DNA of 64,000 bases, from assembly GCF_900187645.1 (NCBI RefSeq), contig NZ_FYEE01000008.1:124001-188000 (forward strand), given 5' to 3'. The notes under the pieces are model-generated. The model did no database searches, had not been told where the DNA came from, and saw nothing but the letters and a program-made list of their open reading frames with translations. Shown piece by piece: positions 1 to 9,587 of the stretch. How positions within the stretch are numbered: the first letter of the stretch is position 1; each line of letters starts with the position of its first letter. The position numbers were made by a program, and so were the translations under genes. This stretch comes from Pseudomonas sp. Irchel 3E20. Its GTDB lineage: Bacteria; Pseudomonadota; Gammaproteobacteria; Pseudomonadales; Pseudomonadaceae.

Positions 1-14
1 AGGTGCACACTAAT

Positions 15-1172
15 TCAGTTGAACAAGCCGTAGAAGAATAGCCGGATGCTATCCCACACGCGGCGGAAGATACCACCTTCGTCGACCGCGTCCAGCGCGA
101 TCAGGTCAGCGCTGTGCACCACCTTGTCGTCCAACTTGACTTCGACCTTGCCGATCACGTCGCCCTTGGCGATTGGTGCGATCAATTGCGGGTTCATGGT
201 CATGCTGGCTTGCAGTTTTTTCAGCTGACCTTTTGGCAGGGTCATGGTCAGGTCCTGGGCCAGACCGGCCTTGACCTGGTTGGTGGTGCCCTTCCAGACC
301 GGCGATTGCGCCAGCTCGGCACCTTTCTGGTAGAAGGTCTGGGTTTCGAAGAAGCGGAAACCATAGGTCAGCAGCTTCTGGGTTTCTGCCGCGCGAGCCT
401 GTTCGCTAACGGTGCCGAACACCACGGCGATCAAGCGCATGCCGTCACGTACCGCCGAGGACACCATGCAGTAGCCCGCTTCATCGGTGTGGCCGGTTTT
501 CAGGCCATCAACGGTCTTGTCGCGCCACAGCAGCAGGTTGCGGTTGGGTTGCTTGATGCCGTTCCAGAAGAACTCTTTTTGCGAGTAGATCGCGTAGTGC
601 GCCGGGTCCTCGTGGATGATCGCGCGCGCCAGCACCGCCATGTCGTGGGCCGAGGAGTAGTGCTCGGGGTTCGGCAGGCCGGTGGGGTTCAGGAAGTGGC
701 TGTTGGTCAGGCCCAGTTCGCCGGCCGTTTTGTTCATCATGTCGGCAAAGGCGTCTTCGCTGCCGGCGATGTGCTCGGCGATCGCGACGCTGGCATCGTT
801 ACCCGACTGGATGATGATGCCGTGCAGCAGGTCGCTGACGCTGACCTGTGTGCCGACCTTGATGAACATCCGCGAACCGCCGGTGCGCCAGGCGTTTTCA
901 CTGACGGTCACCGGATCGTTCTCGCCGATCTGGCCGCGACGGATTTCCAAGGTCGCCATGTAGGCGGTCATCAACTTGGTCAGGCTGGCCGGAGGCAGGC
1001 GCTGGTCACCGTTGTTCTCCACCAGCACGTTGCCGCTGCTGGCGTCCATGAGCACGTAGGATTTGGCGGCCAGTTGCGGCGGCGACGGCATCATCTCGAC
1101 CGCGAATGCGGCAGGCGAGAGGAGCAGCGGGACTAGCAGGCACAGGCGTTTGGCAAAGGTGGTGATGTTCAT
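15..1172 (-). CDS. dacA: D-alanyl-D-alanine carboxypeptidase (PBP5/6 family)
   Basis: Periplasmic, membrane-tethered enzyme that removes the terminal D-alanine from peptidoglycan pentapeptides and so limits cross-linking. All three penicillin-binding motifs are visible: SLTK at residues 63-66 (acyl-ester serine), SGN at 123-125 and KTG at 225-227. A Sec signal peptide covers about residues 1-24. The C-terminal PBP5-type beta domain is followed by an amphipathic helix (GGIFRRVWDSIRLFFYGLFN) that anchors this family to the membrane. Length (385) is normal. It is the last gene of the wall cluster on this strand, 176 bases after rlpA, so it may have its own promoter. Called dacC in P. aeruginosa by some annotators. 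Confidence 0.96.
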   Translation of the reverse strand: MNITTFAKRLCLLVPLLLSPAAFAVEMMPSPPQLAAKSYVLMDASSGNVLVENNGDQRLPPASLTKLMTAYMATLEIRRGQIGENDPVTVSENAWRTGGSRMFIKVGTQVSVSDLLHGIIIQSGNDASVAIAEHIAGSEDAFADMMNKTAGELGLTNSHFLNPTGLPNPEHYSSAHDMAVLARAIIHEDPAHYAIYSQKEFFWNGIKQPNRNLLLWRDKTVDGLKTGHTDEAGYCMVSSAVRDGMRLIAVVFGTVSEQARAAETQKLLTYGFRFFETQTFYQKGAELAQSPVWKGTTNQVKAGLAQDLTMTLPKGQLKKLQASMTMNPQLIAPIAKGDVIGKVEVKLDDKVVHSADLIALDAVDEGGIFRRVWDSIRLFFYGLFN

Positions 1173-1348
1173 CCGTCTCTCGAAGTAGCTAATGGAAACT
1201 TGCCCTCGCGGGCAAAACTAATCTGACAACCGGTCCCGGCTGTCGCGTATTTCAGTTGTTCACTCTAGGCCCTTTGCCGGGCTTTTGTTCTTGGGTGAGC
1301 CAACAACCGGAGCCAGGCCCTAAGGCCCAACCCTCAATCGGGTGTCAT

Positions 1349-2344
1349 TTATTCTGCGGTAACCACGCTTGGCTGGCCGAGATTGGCCAGGCGCACGCTG
1401 TTTTGCACTTGCTGGATCTCACCTGGCGTACCGATCGGCCCCAGGCGTACCCGGTGCAGGGTTTGCTGGTTGCGCACGATGGAGCTGATGAACACCGGCG
1501 CCTGCACCATGGAACTGAGCTTGGAACGCAGCAGTTCAGCCGCGTCCGGGTTGGCAAAAGCGCCGACTTGTAGGTACTGCCCGCCCGCCGCCTGGCCCTG
1601 GGCCAATTGCGGGACCGCCACAACTGGCGCCGCGTGTTGCTGCGGCGGCGGGGTCCACTGCTCGACCTTGCCAGTGGAGGCGGTGATCTGTGGTTGCGCG
1701 GCCTGCGGCTCGTTAAGCATCAACGGCGCCGGTTTGCCACGCTGGGCCCAGTACTGCTGCGGGTCGATGCCTTCGACCTTGACCCGCGCGGTACCGGTTT
1801 CGGCGTAGCCAAGTTTCTTCGCCGCCGCGTAGGACAGGTCGATGATGCGGTCGGAGTAGAACGGCCCGCGGTCATTGACCCGCAGGATCACGCTGCGGTT
1901 GTTGTCCAGGTTGGTCACCCGCACATAACTGGGCAGCGGCAGGGTCTTGTGCGCGGCGCTCATGCCGTAGAGGTCATAGACCTCGCCGTTGGCGGTGTTT
2001 TGCCCGTGGAATTTGGTGCCGTACCAGGAGGCCGTGCCGGAGGCGACGTAATCCTTGGATTGCTGGATCGGAAAGTAGTTTTTGCCCAGCACCGTGTAAG
2101 GGTTGGCCTTATACGGGCCGGTATGCAAGGTAGGCGTGGCATCAGGAATGCGTGAGACGTCCACGTCCCACCAGGGCGCGCCATCTTTATGGGCGCGGTT
2201 GATGTCCAGGCCTGGTTTGGCGCGCACCACCGCGGCTGAGGTTTTTTGCTGCGGCGCGCGGCTGGAGGTGCAACTGGCCACCAGCATCGCCAGGGCGGCG
2301 ATGGCCACCAGCTTCAGGGGTTGTTGAATCGGCATTGCCCGCAT
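1349..2344 (-). CDS. rlpA: Septal ring lytic transglycosylase RlpA (lipoprotein)
   Basis: Outer-membrane lipoprotein that cleaves denuded (stem-peptide-free) glycan strands at the septum; this activity is known for the Pseudomonas family. The lipobox LVASC places the lipidated cysteine at residue 25. A double-psi beta-barrel domain lies at about residues 100-190 (SGTASWYG, then RVNDRGPF), and a C-terminal SPOR domain (from about residue 255, YLQVGAF...) binds denuded glycan. A proline- and glutamine-rich linker joins them. The start codon abuts the stop of mltB, so the two are translationally coupled. Length 331 is typical for Pseudomonas. Confidence 0.95.
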   Translation of the reverse strand: MRAMPIQQPLKLVAIAALAMLVASCTSSRAPQQKTSAAVVRAKPGLDINRAHKDGAPWWDVDVSRIPDATPTLHTGPYKANPYTVLGKNYFPIQQSKDYVASGTASWYGTKFHGQNTANGEVYDLYGMSAAHKTLPLPSYVRVTNLDNNRSVILRVNDRGPFYSDRIIDLSYAAAKKLGYAETGTARVKVEGIDPQQYWAQRGKPAPLMLNEPQAAQPQITASTGKVEQWTPPPQQHAAPVVAVPQLAQGQAAGGQYLQVGAFANPDAAELLRSKLSSMVQAPVFISSIVRNQQTLHRVRLGPIGTPGEIQQVQNSVRLANLGQPSVVTAE

Positions 2345-3354
2345 TACTTGACGCCCCGTGCTTGAACCAGCGAATCAGACAGCTGATGAACAGCCATCGC
2401 GTACATCACGCTGCGGTTATAACGCGTGATTGCGTAGAAATTTTTCAGCCCCATCCAGTATTCCGGACCGTTATCGCCTTCAAGGCGAAACGCGGTGACT
2501 GGCAAGTCGTCGCGCAGCGCATCATGACTCGACCAACCCAGGGCTCGCAACTCCCCGACGGTTTTCGTCGGTTCGATACCCGTGGTCAGGCCTTGGTCCA
2601 CCTGGTCGCCACGCACACTGGCGAGGCTGACTACTGGCTCGCCAGCCACCCAGCCGTGGCGCTTGAAGTAGCTGGCCACGCTGCCGATAGCATCGTCCGG
2701 GTTGTTCCAGATATTGATGTGGCCGTCGCCGTCAAAATCCACCGCATAGGCGCGGAAACTGCTGGGCATGAACTGCGGCAGGCCCATGGCGCCGGCGTAG
2801 GAACCCTTGAGAGTCAGCGGGTCAACTTGTTCTTCGCGGGCCAGCAGCAAGAATTCGCGCAGCTCCTTGCGAAAGAACTCGGCGCGCGGTGGGTAATCGA
2901 AGCCCAAAGTGGACAAGGCGTCGATCACCCGGAAATTGCCGGTGTTGCGGCCAAAGAAGGTTTCGACACCGATGATCGCCACGATCACCTGGGCCGGCAC
3001 CCCGTATTCCTGCTCGGCGCGGGCCAGTACGGCCTCGTGCTGGCGCCAGAAATCCACGCCCCGGGCCACCCGGGCATCGGTGAGGAACATCGGGCGATAT
3101 TCCTTCCATTGCTTGACGCGCTCGGCGGGCCGCGAAATGGCGTCCAGAATGGACTGCTTGCGCTGGGCTTCGCGGAACACCCCCATCAGTTGTTCGCCGG
3201 CAAAACCGTAGTCGCGGGTCATTTCGCCGACGAACTCGGCCACCTGGGGTGAGCCTTCGTAATCGCCGGCCAGCACCAGGGGCGCAGTGCCAAGGATGCC
3301 TACCAGGCCGACCCATGGCGCGTATCGAGTCGCCCAGCCACGCATTGCTTGCAT
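2344..3354 (-). CDS. mltB: Lytic murein transglycosylase B (MltB/SltB1 type)
   Basis: Cleaves the MurNAc-GlcNAc bond of peptidoglycan with formation of 1,6-anhydroMurNAc. The family catalytic glutamate sits in GVETFFG, followed by the long SLT_2-type domain (GAMGLPQFMPSSFRAYAVD) and a YAMAVHQL end. I place the start at the ATG whose upstream sequence holds AAGGTGA about 9 bases away; a longer reading (to 3390) would overlap rodA. The N-terminus is a hydrophobic signal segment without a convincing lipobox, so this looks like a soluble or signal-anchored form. It lies between rodA and rlpA in one operon. Confidence 0.93.
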   Translation of the reverse strand: MQAMRGWATRYAPWVGLVGILGTAPLVLAGDYEGSPQVAEFVGEMTRDYGFAGEQLMGVFREAQRKQSILDAISRPAERVKQWKEYRPMFLTDARVARGVDFWRQHEAVLARAEQEYGVPAQVIVAIIGVETFFGRNTGNFRVIDALSTLGFDYPPRAEFFRKELREFLLLAREEQVDPLTLKGSYAGAMGLPQFMPSSFRAYAVDFDGDGHINIWNNPDDAIGSVASYFKRHGWVAGEPVVSLASVRGDQVDQGLTTGIEPTKTVGELRALGWSSHDALRDDLPVTAFRLEGDNGPEYWMGLKNFYAITRYNRSVMYAMAVHQLSDSLVQARGVK

Positions 3355-3371
3355 TGAAATCTTCACCTTAT

Positions 3372-4517
3372 TCAAACCTGCGCGATCCACTTACGATGGG
3401 TATGGATCGACATCAAAACCCCAAACGCTGACAGCAGCGTCACCAGCGAAGTTCCGCCATAGCTAATGAACGGCAATGGCACTCCCACCACCGGCAGCAG
3501 GCCACTGACCATACCGATGTTGACGAAAACATAAACAAAAAAAACCATGGTCAGCGAACCGGCCAGCAGTTTGCCGAACAGTGTCTGCGCCTGGGCGGTA
3601 ATCACCAGCCCACGGCCGATCAGCAGCAGGTAGATAAGCAGCAACACGCAGATGCCCACCAGGCCGAATTCCTCGCCCATCACGGCGATGATGAAGTCGG
3701 TGTGGCTTTCGGGCAAAAAGTCCAGATGGGACTGGGTGCCCAGCAGCCAGCCCTTACCGAACACGCCGCCCGAGCCGATAGCGGCCTTGGACTGGATGAT
3801 GTTCCAGCCAGTGCCCAGCGGATCGCTTTCTGGGTCGAGGAAGGTCAGTACGCGCTGCTTCTGGTACTCGTGCATGACGAACATCCACATGGCGATCGCC
3901 ACCGGCACGGTGGCCGCCAGCACACTGAGGATCCAGCGCCAGCGCAACCCGCCCATGAACAGCACGAACGCCCCGCCCGCCAGGATCAGCAGCGAGGTGC
4001 CGAGGTCAGGCTGACGCACGATGAGGATGAACGGGATGCCGATCAGCAACAGGCTGATTATCACGTGCTTGAGCTGCGGCGGCAGGCTGCGCTTGGCCAG
4101 GTACCAGGCGATGGTGGCCGGCATGATGATTTTCATGAATTCCGAGGGCTGGAAGCGGATCACCCCGGGGATGTTGATCCAGCGCGTGGCGCCCATGGCG
4201 TTGTGGCCCATGACGTCCACCACCACCAGCAACACCACGCCGCAGACGTAGGCCAGCGGCACCCAGCGCGCCATGAAACGCGGTTCGAGCTGGGCGATGA
4301 TGACCATCGACACCAGGCCGATGCCGAAGGACGTCGCCTGCTTTATCAGCAGGTCCCAGCTCTTGCCGCTGGCCGAATACAGCACGAACAGGCTGCCGGC
4401 AGCGAGGATCAGCAACAGCACCAGCAACGGGCCATCAATGTGCATACGCTGCAGGAGCGTGGCGCGGCGGCGCATCACATCCTCGCTGGAGAGAATGCGA
4501 TCAAAATTACTCTTCAC
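3372..4517 (-). CDS. rodA: Peptidoglycan glycosyltransferase RodA (SEDS family)
   Basis: Polytopic SEDS polymerase that extends lipid II into glycan strands for lateral wall growth, working with PBP2. About ten membrane helices are visible, together with the conserved SEDS stretches WINIPGVIRFQPSEFMKI and GTGWNIIQSKAAIGSGG and the C-terminal SYGGTSL motif. The gene overlaps the end of mrdA by 11 bases, the usual arrangement for this obligate partner pair. Length 381 is standard. Confidence 0.97.
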   Translation of the reverse strand: MKSNFDRILSSEDVMRRRATLLQRMHIDGPLLVLLLILAAGSLFVLYSASGKSWDLLIKQATSFGIGLVSMVIIAQLEPRFMARWVPLAYVCGVVLLVVVDVMGHNAMGATRWINIPGVIRFQPSEFMKIIMPATIAWYLAKRSLPPQLKHVIISLLLIGIPFILIVRQPDLGTSLLILAGGAFVLFMGGLRWRWILSVLAATVPVAIAMWMFVMHEYQKQRVLTFLDPESDPLGTGWNIIQSKAAIGSGGVFGKGWLLGTQSHLDFLPESHTDFIIAVMGEEFGLVGICVLLLIYLLLIGRGLVITAQAQTLFGKLLAGSLTMVFFVYVFVNIGMVSGLLPVVGVPLPFISYGGTSLVTLLSAFGVLMSIHTHRKWIAQV

Positions 4518-6402
4518 GGGCCGTAGCCTCCGCGCTGATAGGGCTGGCGTACTCGGGTTTGAGCCGACCTTCCTGGTCCAGCAGCCAGGCGTCCATCACC
4601 TGGCGCGCCACCGGGGCGGCGACGCCGGAACCGGCCTCGCCGTTCTCGACCATCACCGACACCACGATCTTCGGGTTTTCGGCCGGCGCGAAGGCGACGA
4701 ACAAGGCGTGGTCGCGGTGGCGTTCCTGGACCTTGGAGCGGTCGTACTTCTCGCCCTGCTTGATCGCCACGACCTGGGCCGTACCGCTTTTGCCGGCGAT
4801 GCGGTACTGCGCGCCGGCCGCAGCCTTGCGCGCGGTGCCACGGGCGCCGTGCATCACTTGCTGCATGCCGTGGTTGACCCGGGTCCAATCCGCCGGGTCG
4901 CGCAGGATGATGTCCGGGATCGGGTTTTCATCCACTGGCTTCTGCCCTTCGATGGACTTGGCTAGGTGCGGGCGTAGCCATTTGCCCTTGCTCGCCACCA
5001 ATGCGGTGGCCTGGGCCAGTTGCAGCGGTGTGGTCTGCATGTAGCCCTGGCCGATCCCCAGAATCAGGGTTTCACCGGGGAACCAGGCCTGGCGGCGGGT
5101 GGCTCGCTTCCATTCCCGTGATGGCATCAGGCCCGGGGATTCCTCGAACATGTCCAGGGACACCTTCTGCCCCAGGCCGAACTTGTTCATATAGGACGAG
5201 AGCCGGTCGATCCCCAGTTTGTGGGCCAGGTCATAGAAGTAGGTGTCGTTGGACCGCATGATCGCGGTGTCCAGATCCACATAGCCGTCGCCGGTGCGGT
5301 TCCAGTTGCGGTACTTGTGGTCGTAGTTGGGCAGCATGTAGTAGCCAGGGTCGAATACCCGGCTGGAGGCCGTAATCACGCCCGCGTCCAGGCCCGCGAT
5401 CGCTACCGCTGGCTTGATGGTCGAGCCCGGCGGGTAAAGGCCACGCAGCACGCGGTTGAATAGCGGCCGGTCGATGGAATCGCGCAACTCGGCGTAGGCC
5501 TTGAAGCTGATGCCGGTGACGAACAGGTTGGGGTCGAAGCTCGGCTGACTGACCATCGCCAATACTTCGCCAGTGGTCGGGTCCAGGGCCACGACTGCGC
5601 CACGGCGCCCGCCCAAGGCCAGTTCGGCAGCTTCCTGCAACTTGATGTCCAGGCTCAGGACGATGTCCTTGCCGGGAATCGGGTCAGTACGCTTGAGCAC
5701 CCGCAGTACGCGGCCGCGGGCGTTGGTCTCGACCTCCTCGTAACCCACCTGGCCGTGCAGCTCGGGCTCGTAGAAACGCTCGATGCCGGTTTTGCCGATG
5801 TGGTGGGTGCCGCTGTAGTTGACCGGGTCGAGGGTCTTGAGCTCTTTCTCGTTGATGCGCCCCATGTAGCCCACCGAATGCGCAAAGTGTGCGCCCTGGG
5901 GGTAATGGCGCACCAGTTGCGCGACCACTTCGACGCCCGGCAGGCGGAACTGGTTGACGGCGATGCGGGCGATCTGCTCTTCGTTGAGCTCGAACAGGAT
6001 CGGCACCGGCTCGAATGGCCGGCGCCCCTGCTTCATGCGTTTCTCGAACAGGGCCCGGTCTTCGGGGGGCAATTCCAGCACCTGGACGATCACGTCCAGC
6101 ACCTGCTGCCAGTCACCGGAGCGCTCGCGGGTCATGCTCAGGCTGAAACTGGGCCGGTTGTCCGCTACCACCACGCCATTACGGTCGAAGATCAACCCAC
6201 GGGTGGGCGGAATCGGCTGCACATGGACGCGGTTATTTTCCGACAGCGTGGAGTGGTACTCGTACTGGATGACCTGGAGGAAATACAGCCGGGCAATCAG
6301 CACGCCGAACAGCAGCACCACCGTAATGGCCCCGAACACGACGCGGCCGCGCACCAGACGGGCGTCTTTCTCGTGGTCCTTGATGCGGATCGGCTGGGAC
6401 AT
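4507..6402 (-). CDS. mrdA: Penicillin-binding protein 2 (elongasome transpeptidase)
   Basis: Monofunctional class B transpeptidase that cross-links new peptidoglycan during rod elongation in complex with RodA. One N-terminal membrane helix (about residues 20-45) is followed by the PBP dimerisation domain and a transpeptidase domain with SxxK at S327-K330 (PPGSTIKP), SxN (RSNDTYF) and KSGTAQ near residue 541. Length 631 fits. Encoded 10 bases after rlmH and overlapping rodA. Also called pbpA in Pseudomonas. Confidence 0.97.
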   Translation of the reverse strand: MSQPIRIKDHEKDARLVRGRVVFGAITVVLLFGVLIARLYFLQVIQYEYHSTLSENNRVHVQPIPPTRGLIFDRNGVVVADNRPSFSLSMTRERSGDWQQVLDVIVQVLELPPEDRALFEKRMKQGRRPFEPVPILFELNEEQIARIAVNQFRLPGVEVVAQLVRHYPQGAHFAHSVGYMGRINEKELKTLDPVNYSGTHHIGKTGIERFYEPELHGQVGYEEVETNARGRVLRVLKRTDPIPGKDIVLSLDIKLQEAAELALGGRRGAVVALDPTTGEVLAMVSQPSFDPNLFVTGISFKAYAELRDSIDRPLFNRVLRGLYPPGSTIKPAVAIAGLDAGVITASSRVFDPGYYMLPNYDHKYRNWNRTGDGYVDLDTAIMRSNDTYFYDLAHKLGIDRLSSYMNKFGLGQKVSLDMFEESPGLMPSREWKRATRRQAWFPGETLILGIGQGYMQTTPLQLAQATALVASKGKWLRPHLAKSIEGQKPVDENPIPDIILRDPADWTRVNHGMQQVMHGARGTARKAAAGAQYRIAGKSGTAQVVAIKQGEKYDRSKVQERHRDHALFVAFAPAENPKIVVSVMVENGEAGSGVAAPVARQVMDAWLLDQEGRLKPEYASPISAEATAREE

Positions 6403-6412
6403 GGGGGCAGAA

Positions 6413-6880
6413 CTACTTGTGGTAAGGGTGGCCGGACAACACTGTCCAGGCGCGGTACAACTGCTCGCCGATCAGGATGCGCACCAGCGGGTGAGGCAGG
6501 GTCAGGGGCGACAGCGACCAGCGCTGGTCCGCACGCGCACAGACTTCCGGCGCCAGCCCCTCGGGGCCGCCGACCATGAAGTTCACCGTGCGCGAGTCCA
6601 GGCGCCAGCGGTCCAGTTCCACCGCCAACTGCTCGGTGCTCCAGGGCTTACCGTGGACCTCAAGGGTGACGATCCGCTCATTCGGCCCGACCTTGGCCAG
6701 CATGGCTTCGCCTTCCTGGCGGATAAAGCGCGCCACATCGGCGTTCTTGCCACGGGTATTGAGCGGGATTTCCACCAGTTCCAGCGCCAGTTCCGATGGC
6801 AGGCGCTTGGCATACTCGTGCCAGCCTTCTTCCACCCACTTGGGCATGCGGGAACCGACGGCGATCAGACGCAGGCGCAC
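6413..6880 (-). CDS. rlmH: 23S rRNA (pseudouridine-1915-N3)-methyltransferase RlmH
   Basis: SPOUT-class methyltransferase acting on pseudouridine 1915 of helix 69 in the assembled 70S ribosome. The family signatures FMVGGPEGL and SLSPLTLPHPLVRILIGEQ form the SAM-binding knot, and the protein ends with the conserved HPYHK tail. 155 residues, as expected. It sits between rsfS and mrdA with gaps of about 10 bases on each side, the common proteobacterial order. Confidence 0.96.
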   Translation of the reverse strand: MRLRLIAVGSRMPKWVEEGWHEYAKRLPSELALELVEIPLNTRGKNADVARFIRQEGEAMLAKVGPNERIVTLEVHGKPWSTEQLAVELDRWRLDSRTVNFMVGGPEGLAPEVCARADQRWSLSPLTLPHPLVRILIGEQLYRAWTVLSGHPYHK

Positions 6881-6889
6881 AGCCGTTCC

Positions 6890-7384
6890 TTATTCCTGGT
6901 CTTTGTTGAGCTTGATGAAATGCTCGTGGGTGTTTTCCGGGCTGTGGTGGGCAGCGCTGCTGGCGCGGCTCTGTTCGGCACCCTGCCACAGGCGTTCCAG
7001 GTCGTAGAACTGGCGGGCGTTGGAAGTCATCATGTGGACGATTACTTCGTCCATGTCCAGCAGCACCCAGTCGCTGTCGCCCTTGCCTTCTTCGCCCAAC
7101 GGCTTGATGCCCAGGGCCTTGACCGCTTCGCGCACCTTGTCGAGCATCGCGCCGATCTGACGGTTGGAGGTACCGGTGGCGATAATCATGTAGTCGGTGA
7201 TGCTTTGCTTGTCGCGCACATCGATGACCAGCACGTCCTGGGCCTTGACGTCTTCCAGGGCTGCCACGGCCACATCGACCAAGGCCTGGCCCTTGAGGGG
7301 TTCGGTGCTGAGGACTTTCTCAGGCAGCGGAGCGCTCTTGAAGGTGCCTTTGCGCTTAACTTTGCTTACGTCTTTGTTCGTCAT
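6890..7384 (-). CDS. rsfS: Ribosomal silencing factor RsfS
   Basis: Binds uL14 on the large subunit and blocks 30S joining when nutrients are scarce. The family core runs from about residue 37 (DVKAQDVLVIDVRDKQSITDYM) to GDSDWVLLDMDEVIVHMM. At 164 residues it is longer than the usual 105-130. The extra sequence is a basic N-terminus (MTNKDVSKVKRKG) and a charged C-terminal tail. There is no internal ATG before the core, and the ribosome-binding site is weak, so the start is less certain than the identity. Confidence 0.93.
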   Translation of the reverse strand: MTNKDVSKVKRKGTFKSAPLPEKVLSTEPLKGQALVDVAVAALEDVKAQDVLVIDVRDKQSITDYMIIATGTSNRQIGAMLDKVREAVKALGIKPLGEEGKGDSDWVLLDMDEVIVHMMTSNARQFYDLERLWQGAEQSRASSAAHHSPENTHEHFIKLNKDQE

Positions 7385-7454
7385 ATAAAACTCGTTTTGC
7401 TCATATGTTCGGGCGCTTCAATACACGTTGATTCGTGCCTTGGAGCACTCCGTT

Positions 7455-8138
7455 TCAGTTCGGCGCACGGTACAGTCCGTGCGCATCGATGTAGGCCAGG
7501 ACCGCGTCGGGCACCAGGAAACGTACCGACTTACCGCTGGCCAGCAGTTGACGGATCTGGGTGGCGGAAACCGCGAGCGGTGTCTGCCAGACGAATGCAA
7601 TCTGTCCGCTCGGCCCCTTGAGGGCCAGCGGGTCGCTCACCGACCGCGCCGCCAACAGGTTGCGCAAGGCATCCGGCGGTTCACTGTCGGCATCCGGGCG
7701 TTGCAGCACCAGGATGTGGCAATGCTGGAGCAACTCCTCCCAGCGGTGCCAAGTAGGCAGGCCGCAAAATGCGTCCCAGCCCAGAAGCAAAAACACCTGG
7801 TCGTGCGCGGCCAACTCGGCGCGCATCAGTTCCAGGGTGTCGATAGTGTAGGACGGTTTATCCCGTTGCAGCTCACGCGCGTCCACCACCAGTGGCGCCA
7901 CGCCCACCACCGCGCACTCGACCATCGCCAGGCGATCCTGCGCCGAGACTTGCGGCGTATCCCGATGGGGCGGCCTGGCGTTGGGGGTCAGGCGCAATTC
8001 GTCGAGCCCCAGGCTTTCGGCCACTTCCAGGGCGCCGCGTAAGTGCCCGATGTGCACCGGGTCGAAAGTTCCGCCCAGCACACCGATGCGCCGGGGTTCG
8101 CTTGCGATCACGACGCCTGGATCAGGCTGGTCGGCCAA
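7455..8138 (-). CDS. nadD: Nicotinate-nucleotide adenylyltransferase
   Basis: Joins ATP and nicotinate mononucleotide to give deamido-NAD in NAD synthesis. The nucleotidyltransferase signature GVLGGTFDPVHIGHLR carries the HxGH motif, and the C-terminus has the family SATQIRQ (ISSTxIR-like) motif. The frame stays open to 8174 inside proA. I prefer a TTG start at 8138, one base after the proA stop and about 10 bases after AGGAG, giving 227 residues. Alternatives are ATG at 8171 or GTG at 8111. The placement implies translational coupling with proA. Confidence 0.92.
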   Translation of the reverse strand: MADQPDPGVVIASEPRRIGVLGGTFDPVHIGHLRGALEVAESLGLDELRLTPNARPPHRDTPQVSAQDRLAMVECAVVGVAPLVVDARELQRDKPSYTIDTLELMRAELAAHDQVFLLLGWDAFCGLPTWHRWEELLQHCHILVLQRPDADSEPPDALRNLLAARSVSDPLALKGPSGQIAFVWQTPLAVSATQIRQLLASGKSVRFLVPDAVLAYIDAHGLYRAPN

Positions 8139-8139
8139 G

Positions 8140-9411
8140 TCAGAACGACTCCTGTCCGCGCAACTGGCCATCACCGACCACGATGTACTTCTCGCAGGTC
8201 AGCCCTTCGAGGCCCACCGGGCCGCGGGCGTGCAGCTTATCAGTAGAAATGCCGATCTCGGCACCCAATCCGTATTCAAAGCCATCGGCGAAGCAGGTCG
8301 GGGTGTTAATCATCACCGACGCCGAGTCCACCTCGGCGACGAAACGCCGGGTCTGGCCCTGGTGTTCGCTGACGATCGAGTCGGTGTGGTGCGAGCCGTG
8401 GCGGTTGATGTGCTCGATGGCCTCATCCAGCCCTTCGACCACGCGGATCGACAGGATCGGCGCCAGGTACTCGGTGTTCCAATCGTCCTCGGTGGCCGCA
8501 ACGGCCTCGATGATTGCCCGGGTGCGCTCACAGCCGCGCAGTTCGACGCCTTTTTCGCGAAATTGGGCAGCCATTGCCGGCAAGAACGCCTCGGCGACAG
8601 CCTGGTCAACCAGCAGGGTTTCCATGGCGCCGCAGATGCCGTAGCGGTAGGTCTTGGCGTTGAAGGCAATGCGCTGGGCCTTGGCCAGGTCGGCGTGGGC
8701 GGCCACATAGACGTGGCAGATGCCGTCCAGGTGCTTGATGACCGGTACGCGGGCATCGCGGCTGACCCGCTCGATCAGGCCCTTGCCACCGCGCGGCACG
8801 ATCACGTCGACGTACTCGGGCATGGTAATCAGCGCGCCCACGGCGGCGCGGTCGGTCACTTCGACCACTTGCACCACAGCGGCCGGCAACCCCGCCTCGG
8901 CCAAGCCACGCTGGATGCACGCGGCAATGGCGCGGTTGGAATGAATGGCCTCGGACCCGCCGCGCAGGATGGTCGCGTTGCCCGACTTCAGGCACAGGCT
9001 CGCGGCATCGATAGTCACATTCGGGCGCGACTCATAAATAATGCCGACCACACCCAGGGGCACGCGCATCTTGCCAACCTGGATACCCGAAGGCCGATAA
9101 CTCATGTCGCGGATCGCGCCCACCGGGTCCGGCAACGTCGCCACCTGGCGCAAACCGACGATCATGCCGTCGATGCGGGCCGGGGTCAGGGCCAGGCGTT
9201 CGAGCATGGCCGGTTCCAGGCCATTGGCGCGGCCGGCGGCCAGGTCCAGCTCATTGGCGGCGGACAGCTCGGCGCGCGCCTCGTCCAAAGCAGCCGCGGC
9301 GGCGTGCAGGGCGCGGTTTTTCTGCGCGGTGCTGGCACGGCCGATCACGCGGGAAGCTTCGCGGGCGGCGCGACCCAGGCGGGTCATGTAGTCAAGAACG
9401 GACTCAGTCAT
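8140..9411 (-). CDS. proA: Gamma-glutamyl phosphate reductase (proline synthesis)
   Basis: NADPH-dependent reduction of L-glutamyl-5-phosphate to glutamate-5-semialdehyde, the second step of proline synthesis. It is an aldehyde dehydrogenase-fold protein with the ProA catalytic-cysteine segment (KTYRYGICGAMETLLV) and the signatures VGIIYESRPNVT and ILRGGSEA. The start at MTESVLDYM gives 423 residues, the usual size; the reading frame extends upstream but without family similarity. In Pseudomonas proA is commonly separate from proB and next to nadD, as here. Confidence 0.96.
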   Translation of the reverse strand: MTESVLDYMTRLGRAAREASRVIGRASTAQKNRALHAAAAALDEARAELSAANELDLAAGRANGLEPAMLERLALTPARIDGMIVGLRQVATLPDPVGAIRDMSYRPSGIQVGKMRVPLGVVGIIYESRPNVTIDAASLCLKSGNATILRGGSEAIHSNRAIAACIQRGLAEAGLPAAVVQVVEVTDRAAVGALITMPEYVDVIVPRGGKGLIERVSRDARVPVIKHLDGICHVYVAAHADLAKAQRIAFNAKTYRYGICGAMETLLVDQAVAEAFLPAMAAQFREKGVELRGCERTRAIIEAVAATEDDWNTEYLAPILSIRVVEGLDEAIEHINRHGSHHTDSIVSEHQGQTRRFVAEVDSASVMINTPTCFADGFEYGLGAEIGISTDKLHARGPVGLEGLTCEKYIVVGDGQLRGQESF

Positions 9412-9587
9412 GGTCTGGCGAGGTCTTGGCAAAGAGGAAAGCGGCCGATTATAGCTGCCGCGCCCTTCTACTAACAGCGCAGACAGGCGGATGGTCGAAA
9501 TCAAGGGTAAATTGCCGAAGTTCAGCTTGAATTAAGCGCGCAATTGCTATCATCGCCGGCCAATTCACACCCACTGCATTCGCCGCC

